From the NCBI GenBank assembly GCA_910587925.1, contig CAJUOC010000010.1, positions 9,080-73,079 on the forward strand: a DNA stretch of 64,000 nucleotides, read 5' to 3'. The translations under genes were made by a program, and so were the position numbers. Every line of letters starts with the position of its first letter. Within the stretch, counting starts at the first letter, position 1. Source of the DNA: an uncultured Muribaculaceae bacterium (GTDB taxonomy: Bacteria > Bacteroidota > Bacteroidia > Bacteroidales > Muribaculaceae). The notes beneath the pieces are model-generated. The model ran no database searches. It was not told the DNA's origin and saw only the letters and a list, made by a program, of their open reading frames with translations. Of the stretch, positions 54,505-61,697 are shown piece after piece.

Positions 54505-54535
54505 TTTGGATTTTCAGCGATAATTTATAATTTTG
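54505..54535 (+). promoter_or_regulatory. Promoter in the AT-rich island
   Basis: -33 TTTG (54505-54508), 19 bases, -7 TAATTTTG (54528-54535). It would give a leader of about 355 bases before the PPC-domain gene; no ORF in between is convincing. Confidence 0.7.
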
Positions 54536-54572
54536 CCGCACATGCTATAAAGTACACTTTGTACATTGGCAG

Positions 54573-54592
54573 GCTGCCATAGAGATGGCAGC
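54573..54592 (+). promoter_or_regulatory. Leader hairpin
   Basis: Perfect GCTGCCAT / ATGGCAGC stem, loop AGAG, about 30 bases into the inferred transcript. No T run, so not an obvious terminator. It could belong to a regulatory leader or a small RNA. Confidence 0.5.
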
Positions 54593-54897
54593 TGTAATAA
54601 TACGGAAGCGTTTACTGAATCTATCCTGACGACTTGAAATCTGGTAAATTTCTTTTGATATGGTCATGGATTGAGCGACAGTAGATGCCCCGGTCTGATA
54701 TGTATATCAGCCGTTTGGTGGCGTGTATGCCGCCGAACGCTTTTAACATATTCAGCGTGAGGCTTCTGCGATTGCTCGTTCTACCATATCGGGCAATACC
54801 AGAGCCTCAAGTCGTGGGACGGGTAATTGGTACGGCTCTCACGCTTTCTTTTATTGGCAGTCTTCACCGAGGGCCGGTAGACTATCAGTTTAAAGAT

Positions 54898-55254
54898 ATG
54901 AAAATCAAATCATTTATCTTTGGCCTCTGTTGCTTCATGCTTGCCGTACCTACGGCCGAGGCCGGGGCGGTCGGCGGTCCGAAGCAATCGCATGACCGTG
55001 TCAATGCACGCAGTACTGACAAGTATGTCGTTAAGTTCCGCGGCGGTAGCCGAGCTCGCGTGACTGTCAATGGTGACGGCGATACTGACTTGGACTTGTA
55101 TATCTACGATGAAAACGGCAACCTCATCGTGAGCGACACTGATGACACGGATTATTGTGTCTGCACCTGGACGCCGTCATGGACGGGAAACTTCACCATA
55201 AAAATAGTCAACCGCGGAGGCGTATACAACCGTTACCATCTGGAAACAAACTGA
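54898..55254 (+). CDS. Small secreted PPC-domain protein
   Basis: 118 residues. Signal peptide MKIKSFIFGLCCFMLAVPTAEA. The rest is one pre-peptidase C-terminal (PPC) type beta-sandwich: DKYVVKFRGGSRARVTVNGDGDTDLDLYIYDENGNLI and TPSWTGNFTIKIVNRGGVYN. The acidic GDGDTDLD loop could bind calcium. PPC domains normally hang on secreted proteases; here it stands alone. I take the Met at 54898 for its signal peptide; upstream in-frame Met codons add an unlikely 71-residue tail. AT-richer than the chromosome and flanked by repeats, so probably recently acquired. Confidence 0.75.
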   Translation: MKIKSFIFGLCCFMLAVPTAEAGAVGGPKQSHDRVNARSTDKYVVKFRGGSRARVTVNGDGDTDLDLYIYDENGNLIVSDTDDTDYCVCTWTPSWTGNFTIKIVNRGGVYNRYHLETN

Positions 55255-55305
55255 TTTGCGCGGATTGTCTTGGGGATAGCTCGCACTGTATCAGTGGCCT
55301 CTTCC

Positions 55306-55483
55306 ATGCAGACGCCAGCGCGGTTATAATGCACTGACTATGAGATTCGACCGATAAATCGGTCGTTTCGGCTATGTCGCGCGCGACCGCGGGTTGCCAC
55401 CCGCGGCTACCATATTATACCGCTACGCGGTAGTGCGTCATTTGTCCTTATCCACCCGGATGGTCATCGCGTATCGATGTAAT
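55306..55483. repeat. 178-bp three-hairpin repeat, copy 1
   Basis: Contains CGACCGATAAATCGGTCG, CCGCGGGTTGCCACCCGCGG and TACCGCTACGCGGTA, three compact palindromes in series. About 92 percent identical by eye to copy 2 at 55707. Short ORFs across it are not conserved as protein. The region 55255-56408 holds only repeats and no convincing gene. Confidence 0.85.
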
Positions 55484-55628
55484 ATAGTAGGATGGTGTAG
55501 CGGCAGCAGTAATAGAGTGCGTGTCTCCGACACTCGCATCCGCATGAGGCCGATTTATACGGAATGTGATTTAAGTCAGCTTCATGCTGATGCTCAGATT
55601 ATAAAATAATGAAACATGAATAATGGCG

Positions 55629-55681
55629 CCCCCTCCCCTTAGTCCGCGCAGGTTTGTAACCTGCGCGGACTAAGGGGAGGG
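55629..55681. repeat. Perfect 25-bp palindrome (TAGTCCGC family)
   Basis: Arms 55629-55653 and 55657-55681 are exact complements with loop TGT. The core is the CGCGCAGGTT/AACCTGCGCG palindrome found at the ends of the 181-bp elements, here extended by CCCCTCCCC/GGGGAGGGG. Confidence 0.9.
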
Positions 55682-55706
55682 GACTGTCGTTACCGCCGCC
55701 CGCCTT

Positions 55707-55884
55707 ATGCAGACGGTGCCGCGGTAATAGCGCACTGACTATGAGATTCGACCGATAAATCGGTCGTTTTGGCTATGTTGCGCGCGACCGCGGGTTGCCA
55801 CCCGCGGCTACAATATTATACCGCTACGCGGTAGTGCGTCATTTGTTTTTATCCACCCGAATGGTCATCGTGTATCGATGTAAT
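55707..55884. repeat. 178-bp three-hairpin repeat, copy 2
   Basis: Direct repeat of 55306-55483, 401 bases downstream and the same length. About 14 differences, all outside the three hairpin stems. Confidence 0.85.
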
Positions 55885-55902
55885 TCGGGATATATCAACT
55901 CT

Positions 55903-56111
55903 TAGTCCGCGCAGGTTTGTAACCTGCGCGATGCTAAGGTATTACACTTCGGCATTTTGGCTTTGTAAGCCAAAATGTCGCTGATGGTGTCGCCTATCCC
56001 GTATGCGAGCGACTTTGTCGTCGGAGGTCGTGGCGGCGTTTTGACTTGCAAAGTCAAAACACCGAGGTGAAATACCCTGGTTGCGCGCAGGTTACAAACC
56101 TGAGCGGACTA
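55903..56111. repeat. 209-bp element with terminal inverted repeats (reverse copy)
   Basis: Begins TAGTCCGCGCAGGTTTG and ends CCTGAGCGGACTA. Its reverse complement matches the element at 20555-20735: same order of AGGGTATTTCACC, GGCGACACCATCAGCGACA, the CATTTTGGCTT palindrome and GTGTAATACC. It carries one extra palindrome, GTTTTGACTT/AAGTCAAAAC, not in the other copy. Confidence 0.85.
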
Positions 56112-56393
56112 CCTTGTGGATAGCGCGGACTACTTCGGGGCTGTCGCGGATTACCTTGGGGCTGTCGCGGATTACCTTGGGGCTGTCGCGGACTACCTTG
56201 TGGATAGCGCGGACTACTTCGGGGCTGTCGCGGACTACTTCGGGGCTGTCGCGGACTACTTCGGGGCTGTCGCGGACTACCTTGGGGCTGTCGCGGACCG
56301 CTCTTGGGGATGGCGCGGACTACTCTTGGGGCTGTCGCGGACTACTTCGGGGCGGCGCGGACTATTTGGGGATGGCGCGGACGGCTCGGGGCG
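56104..56393. repeat. Tandem array of 14 units, mostly 21 bp
   Basis: Units start GCGGACTAC and most end GGGGCTGTC. The first nine are exactly 21 bp, then 22, 22, 20, 20 and 19 as the array decays toward the PorU-like gene's stop. Units 1-2 and 5-6 are the same pair, a sign of block duplication. All frames stay open only because 21 is a multiple of three. Confidence 0.9.
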
Positions 56394-56408
56394 GGTGTAG
56401 GCGGGCGG

Positions 56409-59400
56409 TCAGCGGAGGATGACGAGGGGGGCGGGGGTGGCGGCGCCGTAGTCGCTGCCTTGGCGCAGGAGGAGGCGCACGGTGTAGCGGCCGTCGGGGA
56501 GGGCGGTGCCGTCGGTGGCGCGCAGGTCCCAGCGCAGGGGCAGGCGGGGTGTGGCGGCGGTGTAGACGGTGCGGCCGGTGGCGTCGGTCACGAGCAGGCG
56601 CTCGGCGTCGGCGGTGCCGTCGAGGCTGATGGTGACGGCGGTGTCGGCGGTCGGGGTGTCGAGGGCGACGGCGCAGTCGGCGGTGGAGCCGTGGCTCAGC
56701 ACGTAGATGTCGATGGTGGCGCGGTCGGTGGCGCCGGCGTTGTCGGCTACGGTGAGTTCGACGGCGTGGTAGCCGTCGGAGAGGTCGGTCATGGGCATGG
56801 CCAGGCGCATGGTGCCGTCGTCGAGGCGGCTGAAGTAGCCGCCGATGCCGGTGTATGACACGTTGCCGTCTATCATTACGCGGGAGTGTGTCGAGATGCC
56901 GCCGGTGGAGAAGTTGAGGCCGGCGGTGCCTGGGTCGATGTCGGCGTAGAGTGTGAATGTGCCGCCGACGGCGTCGCCGGGTATGTAGTCGGGCGTGTCG
57001 GCGTAGAGCGAGCGGATGACGGGGGCGCTCGCGGGAGTGGAGTCGTCGGCGTCGGGGGCTACGGACAGCTCTGCGCGGCCTATGGCGCCTGAGGCGGCAT
57101 CGTCGGCGCGGGTGGCGGAGGCGATGGCGGTATAGGTCGGGGCGGCGTAGCCGGGCTCGGGTACGGTGAGCACGAGGCTGAAGCGGCCGGCGCGGGCTGT
57201 GCCGCTGGCCACGCCGAGCACGTCGCCGGAGAGGTCGAAGGTGAGAGGGGTGAAGTCGGCCTCGCCGCAGTCGTTGAGGGTCGACACGCTGCGGGCGCCG
57301 TCGTAGAGGGTGAGGGTGACAGGGCCGTCAAACGAGGTGTCGACGCTGCCGTCGGCGCCGAGTATCGAGCCGGTGACTGTGGCGGCGCGCAGCGGGGTAA
57401 TCTGCGCCGGAGCGTCGATGGCGATGGTGCGCGAGGGTTTGTATATGGGCAGGGCGGGGTCGCCGGCGAGGTTGTAGCACATGTCGTTGATGAGCTCGTC
57501 GGGCTGATAAGCGCCCACGACGGGTATCTGCTCGAGCAGGCGCCGGCGGGCGTCGAGGTATACCGAGCCGACAGTGGCGCCGGGGCCGGCGGCGGCATAT
57601 GCGGCGGCCATGGTCTCGTATGTATAGAGGTTGTAGCGGAGGTATACGCTGCGGCAGGCGGCTACGCCGGCTATGGCGCCGCCGCGCGGGGTGAGCACCA
57701 TGGTCTCAAGCAGCGACGAGCCCAGGTGGTCGTATGTAAACTGGGCGCAGCTCGCCAGCACGGCCAGCGGCGGGTGGGCGTAGGGCGTGGAGGCAACGAT
57801 GCCGGTCGAGAGCAGCGAGGCGTCTTGTATGAAGTTGACGCTGCCGTGGCCGGTGTATCCGATAAATCCGGCGCCGCGTCGCAGGGCGTCGCTCATGACG
57901 CGGCGGTGGGTCGAGAGGATGCCGTTGCGGTCGGGGCGGAATACCTTGGTGGGAACCTGGGTGAATGTCATGGCGGGGTCTTCGGCGGCCATGACTTCCT
58001 GGGCGCGCAGGGCGTGCTCGACGTGGGCGTTTTTATTCTGGTTGCCCGAGATGAGTACTGCCGCTGAGCTGACTGCGGGCGAGGCGGGGTCGGTGAGCCA
58101 CAGCTCGGCCTTGGTGTTGAAGTCGCGGGCCGAGGCGATGGTGCGGGCCGATATGCGGCCTACTGCCACCTGCATGGGGCGGCTGGCCATGAGGCTGTGG
58201 CGGTAGTCGTCGGCGAGCATGCCGAAGTATTTGTCTGACACGAATGAGCGCACGTGGTCGGCGCAGTCGCGGCGGTCGTCGTTCTCGTAGCATACGAGGG
58301 TCTCGAAGTCGAGCGGGGTGTCGATGCGGCGGGGGTCGCCGGTCGAGGGGCCGTACATGAGCACGTACTTGAATTTGGCCGGGTCGCGGTCGTAGAGCAT
58401 CTTGGCCATCAGGCGGGCGTTCATGGCGTGGGGCGAGCCGGCTGAAAACTCGGCGTCGAGCTCTTTCTGTGTCACCACCAGCACATCGAGTCCCTGCAGG
58501 CGGCGGTGTATGTCGGCGAGCTGTGTGGCGCCGGGCATCATGGCGTCGGTGGTGACGATGAGCATGTCGGGCACCGGCTCGCCGCGCAGGTCGCGGCAGG
58601 GTATGTCGCCGACGATGGCCGGCGAGGGGAAGACGGCGCTCTGGTCAAATGCCACCAGGCGGGTCACGGCGCGGGGCAGGGTGAATGATACGGAGGCGCC
58701 GTCGGCGTCGGTCTCGCCGCTGAGCTCCACACACTGACGCAGGCGGTCGATGGCCCACAGGCGGGTCGACGCCGGGGCGCCGGCGATGCTCAGGGCACGG
58801 CCGCGGACGGCGTCTTTCTCGCCGAGCACCATCACCAGGGCGGGGTCGGTGGCGTCGAGGATGTTGTCGCGGTGGTAGGCAAGAATGCCGTAGTCGGCTG
58901 CGACGTAGGAGTATGCGATGGAGGAGGATATGGGTACGGTGACGGTGAGGTCGCGGTCGGTGCGGCCGTCGGACGGCTCAAACCACAGTGTACCGGTGTT
59001 TTCGGCGTATGCGGTGGGAAATGTCACGGCAAATGCGCTGGGGGCGGTAGCCTTGAGGCGGGTGGTGCCCTCGGGGGCGCGGGCTTCCATGCGCGAGGTG
59101 GATGTGGCGGCGGCGACCATCATGTGGCTGAACATGGCGGCGGGGCTGTCGCCGCCGGTGCTCCAGTGGCGCACGCTGAAGGGAAACTCGGCCACGTCGC
59201 CGGCCTGGTAAGACTTGCCCATGGCGAGCACGCCTCCCTGCACGGGGCGCTGGAGCTCCTCCTCAAAGAGGTCGATGTGGATATGGGTGTCGAGGGTTGT
59301 CATGGAGCCGAGGGCGGATGTGCGGGGCTCGATGGCCAGGTCGTCGCCGGCGGCGTCGGTGAGCAGATACGAGGCTGTGAGCGAGTAGCTGTCGCGACTG

Positions 59401-59777
59401 TAGCTGAATCCGGCCGAGGTAAGCTCGGTCGAGGGCACGCTCACCGTGTATGGCGCGCGGCCGTAGAAGAGCAGGCGGCCGTCGGCGGTATGTACCGACG
59501 GGGTCTGATACAGCGGGTCGGCGGTCGATGCGGTGAAGGCGTGCTCGCTGAGCTCAAAGGCGTCGGCGCCCCATACGTGCACCCGGGCGGGGTCGTCAAA
59601 TCCCAGCCCGCGCAGCTGCTCGTGTGTGAGCTGATAGATGCCCTCGCGGTCGGTGGTGACGCGTACCCAGCGCCCCGACGCGAGCCGGGAGTGGGCGGGA
59701 TATACCGATGCGGGCAGTGCGCTGGCGCCGATGACGGCGGTGAGCGCTATGATGGTGGAGAGGAGTAAGTGCTTCAT
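56409..59777 (-). CDS. porU: Type IX secretion sortase, PorU-like (C25 peptidase fold)
   Basis: 1122 residues. Signal peptide MKHLLLSTIIALTAVIGASALPA. The gingipain-like C25 domain spans about 390-790: PDMLIVTTDAMM, YVLMYGPSTGD, His644 in GFIGYTGHGSVNF and Cys677 in LAVLASCAQFTYD. The 33-residue His-Cys spacing equals that of P. gingivalis PorU as I recall it. C-terminal beta domains end in TDATGRTVYTA...PDGRYTVRLLLRQG, itself tail-like. PorU removes C-terminal signals of secreted cargo and attaches lipid at the cell surface. Preceded, as in Porphyromonas, by an FAH-like gene, but no porV follows. Confidence 0.9.
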   Translation of the reverse strand: MKHLLLSTIIALTAVIGASALPASVYPAHSRLASGRWVRVTTDREGIYQLTHEQLRGLGFDDPARVHVWGADAFELSEHAFTASTADPLYQTPSVHTADGRLLFYGRAPYTVSVPSTELTSAGFSYSRDSYSLTASYLLTDAAGDDLAIEPRTSALGSMTTLDTHIHIDLFEEELQRPVQGGVLAMGKSYQAGDVAEFPFSVRHWSTGGDSPAAMFSHMMVAAATSTSRMEARAPEGTTRLKATAPSAFAVTFPTAYAENTGTLWFEPSDGRTDRDLTVTVPISSSIAYSYVAADYGILAYHRDNILDATDPALVMVLGEKDAVRGRALSIAGAPASTRLWAIDRLRQCVELSGETDADGASVSFTLPRAVTRLVAFDQSAVFPSPAIVGDIPCRDLRGEPVPDMLIVTTDAMMPGATQLADIHRRLQGLDVLVVTQKELDAEFSAGSPHAMNARLMAKMLYDRDPAKFKYVLMYGPSTGDPRRIDTPLDFETLVCYENDDRRDCADHVRSFVSDKYFGMLADDYRHSLMASRPMQVAVGRISARTIASARDFNTKAELWLTDPASPAVSSAAVLISGNQNKNAHVEHALRAQEVMAAEDPAMTFTQVPTKVFRPDRNGILSTHRRVMSDALRRGAGFIGYTGHGSVNFIQDASLLSTGIVASTPYAHPPLAVLASCAQFTYDHLGSSLLETMVLTPRGGAIAGVAACRSVYLRYNLYTYETMAAAYAAAGPGATVGSVYLDARRRLLEQIPVVGAYQPDELINDMCYNLAGDPALPIYKPSRTIAIDAPAQITPLRAATVTGSILGADGSVDTSFDGPVTLTLYDGARSVSTLNDCGEADFTPLTFDLSGDVLGVASGTARAGRFSLVLTVPEPGYAAPTYTAIASATRADDAASGAIGRAELSVAPDADDSTPASAPVIRSLYADTPDYIPGDAVGGTFTLYADIDPGTAGLNFSTGGISTHSRVMIDGNVSYTGIGGYFSRLDDGTMRLAMPMTDLSDGYHAVELTVADNAGATDRATIDIYVLSHGSTADCAVALDTPTADTAVTISLDGTADAERLLVTDATGRTVYTAATPRLPLRWDLRATDGTALPDGRYTVRLLLRQGSDYGAATPAPLVILR

Positions 59778-59788
59778 CAGGAATTTTT

Positions 59789-60274
59789 TCAGCGGATATT
59801 GAAGGAAATCAGAGATGTGGCGCCGTCGGGGGTGTCGATGGCGACGGTGGCCGGGGCGGTGTGGCGGGCCGGGGCGTCGGCGGGCGGGAGTATCAGTATG
59901 TCGCCGGTCTTGAAGGTGACGCCGCGCGACAGCTCGGCCAGGGCGGCGGCTGCGGCGTCGATGTCGATGCCGGGGATGGTGCCCGTGGGCTGCCAGGGGC
60001 CGAGCACTATGGCGTCGTCGGCGATGATGAAATCGCCCCGGAGGTCGGCGCGCACCATGGCGATGGCCTCGGCGTCGATGTACCGGGCGGCGTGGCGCGG
60101 GGATATGCACTTGCCCAGGCGGCCTACGCGCAGGGCGCGGCAGGTGTGTAGGGCGATGTCGGCCGCTCCCTCGGGCACGAATAGCGGACGGCGGTCGGGG
60201 CGCCACGCCGAGTCGGCGGCGAGCCGCAGGCCGCGCGCGGGATTATCGAGGCTTTCGAGCAGTAGTATCTTCAT
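59789..60274 (-). CDS. FAH-like protein, degenerate
   Basis: 161 residues. Order of motifs follows fumarylacetoacetate hydrolases of Bacteroidales: LFVPEGAADIALHTCRALRVGRLGKCISPRHAARY aligns with the usual PDFSKDIHHEVELVVKI stretch, then FIIADDAIVLGPW and FKTGDILILPP. The His/Glu metal ligands of that stretch (HHEVE) read ALHTCRA here, and the protein is shorter than the usual 200 or more residues, so catalysis is doubtful. Position next to the porU-like gene matches Porphyromonas. 11 bases upstream of porU and 19 downstream of rex, all one string. Confidence 0.7.
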   Translation of the reverse strand: MKILLLESLDNPARGLRLAADSAWRPDRRPLFVPEGAADIALHTCRALRVGRLGKCISPRHAARYIDAEAIAMVRADLRGDFIIADDAIVLGPWQPTGTIPGIDIDAAAAALAELSRGVTFKTGDILILPPADAPARHTAPATVAIDTPDGATSLISFNIR

Positions 60275-60293
60275 CGGCTGCTTGGCGGCGTGA

Positions 60294-60947
60294 CTATCGG
60301 TTGAGGCTTTCCATGCGGTTGTACATCACCGCGAGATTGGAGTAGATGGAAGTATTGGTGATGACGACATGCTCGGGTACCCGTATGCGGGTGGGGGTGA
60401 AATTCCATATGGCTGTGACGCCGGCGGCGACGAGCTCGTCGGCGGCAGTCTGCGCTGCCTCGACGGGCACGGCCAGGATGCCCACCGTGATGCCCATGCC
60501 TGCGACCAGCCCGGCCATGCGCGACGGGCCGTAGACGGGTATGCCGCTGATGTCGCTGCCGTCGAGGCGGGGGTCGGTGTCGATGCCGGCCACTATCTTG
60601 AGCCCGTAGCGCTGCAGGCCCGAGTCGCGCATGAGGGCGGCGCCAAGCGAGCCGGCGCCGACGATGAGGGCGGTATGGGTGCGGCTGAAGCCGAGGAAGT
60701 CGCGCAGGGCTGTCTCGAGCGAGGCCACTTCATAGCCGATGCGGGTCTTGCCCTTGACGTTGATATACGACAGGTCTTTGGCTATGCGGGATGAGTCGAG
60801 GCCCAGCTCGCCGGCCATGCGGGTCGACGACACGTGCTCGACGCCCTCTCCGCGCAGGGTCGACACGTAGGCCAGGTACCAGGGCAGCCGGCGCAGGGTA
60901 GGCTCCGGCAGCAGTGATGCGGGTGACTGGATACGGGTATTTGACAT
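60294..60947 (-). CDS. rex: Redox-sensing transcriptional repressor Rex
   Basis: 217 residues. Winged-helix DNA-binding part (about 1-85): LPWYLAYVSTLRGEGVEHVSSTRMAGELGLDSSRIAKDLSYINVKGKTRIGYEV. Rossmann NADH-binding part: TALIVGAGSLGAALM, VAGIDTDPRLDG, GITVGILAVPVEAAQTAADELVAAGVTAIWNFTP and a C-terminal swapped helix. Senses the NADH/NAD ratio and represses fermentation genes. Own promoter; probably drives the FAH-like and porU genes too. Confidence 0.96.
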   Translation of the reverse strand: MSNTRIQSPASLLPEPTLRRLPWYLAYVSTLRGEGVEHVSSTRMAGELGLDSSRIAKDLSYINVKGKTRIGYEVASLETALRDFLGFSRTHTALIVGAGSLGAALMRDSGLQRYGLKIVAGIDTDPRLDGSDISGIPVYGPSRMAGLVAGMGITVGILAVPVEAAQTAADELVAAGVTAIWNFTPTRIRVPEHVVITNTSIYSNLAVMYNRMESLNR

Positions 60948-60966
60948 GCGGGCAGATTATTTCCCA

Positions 60967-60998
60967 CAAAGGTACGTATTTTTTGAAGATTATCCAAT
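60967..60998 (-). promoter_or_regulatory. rex promoter
   Basis: -7 TACCTTTG (60967-60974), 20 bases, ATTG (60995-60998) as -33 variant, minus strand; 19 bases before the ATG. Confidence 0.6.
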
Positions 60999-61043
60999 CG
61001 CGGTGCCGCTCTTAACGATTTTTTAGCCGGGAGCCGGCCGTCG

Positions 61044-61697
61044 TCACTTGCGGCCGAAGTCGGCCGGTATCTCGCCCCAGCGCTCGGTGTCCCACTTGAT
61101 GATGGGGTTGGGCGGGCGGTGAGTCTGTAGCCAGCGGTCGGCGCGCTCGATGACTGCGCGCAGGGGGGCATTGGCCTCGGTGGGCGTGATTCTGGTATTG
61201 GCGGCGCGGCGGCGTACCCATGCCTGGCCGGTGACGGAGTCGGAGTAGACGGGGGTGGTGGTGTCGCCGGCGCGGTCGAGCAGGGCCAGGGCGTGTACCA
61301 GGGCGAGATACTCGCCGATATTGTTGGTGCCACCGTCGTAGGGACCCACGCGGAAGAGCTCGGCGCCGTCGGCCACGCGCACTCCGCGGTACTCCATGCG
61401 CCCCGGATTGCCCGAGCAGGCTCCGTCGACGGCCCAGGCGTCGAGGCGTATGTCGCTGCGGGTGGTGTAGTCTACGGGACCGCCTGCGGCGCGCGACCGG
61501 TCGCCGAGCCGGCGCAGAAATGCCATGTGCTGCTCGGGGTCGCCGCGGAAAGCCTCTGTGGCGGCCTGCTGCGATGTGAATGAGCGGTATCGGGCGCCGG
61601 GATAGCCCTCGATCTGCTCGCGGCAATCGTCCCAGCTGTCGTATATGCCGGGCACGCGCCCCTCCCATACTACGTAAAACTTGCGTGTCTTGCTCAT
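61044..61697 (-). CDS. rnhA: Ribonuclease HI with N-terminal hybrid-binding domain
   Basis: 217 residues. N-terminal caulimovirus-type RNA/DNA hybrid-binding domain (KFYVVWEGRVPGIYDSWDDCREQIEGYPGARYRSF, about 5-45), then the RNase H fold with acidic residues in DAWAVDGACSGNPG, TNNIGEYLALVHALAL and VYSDSVTGQAWVRR. A last Asp lies near the C-terminus (WDTERWGEIPADFGRK). Removes RNA from RNA-DNA hybrids. Start at 61697 overlaps the preceding stop by ATGA. Confidence 0.95.
   Translation of the reverse strand: MSKTRKFYVVWEGRVPGIYDSWDDCREQIEGYPGARYRSFTSQQAATEAFRGDPEQHMAFLRRLGDRSRAAGGPVDYTTRSDIRLDAWAVDGACSGNPGRMEYRGVRVADGAELFRVGPYDGGTNNIGEYLALVHALALLDRAGDTTTPVYSDSVTGQAWVRRRAANTRITPTEANAPLRAVIERADRWLQTHRPPNPIIKWDTERWGEIPADFGRK

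Noticed and set aside
55394..55609. 71-residue ORF in the repeat island
   Set aside because: Half of it is the 178-bp hairpin repeat; copy 2 does not keep the protein frame.
55306..56393. CRISPR array
   Set aside because: The repeats are either directly tandem without spacers or 178 bp long; no cas genes in the window.
56081..56422. Possible 113-residue repeat protein (RTTSGLS repeats)
   Set aside because: The frame is open only because the 21-bp tandem DNA unit is a multiple of three; alternative frames are open too, and no start or ribosome site fits.
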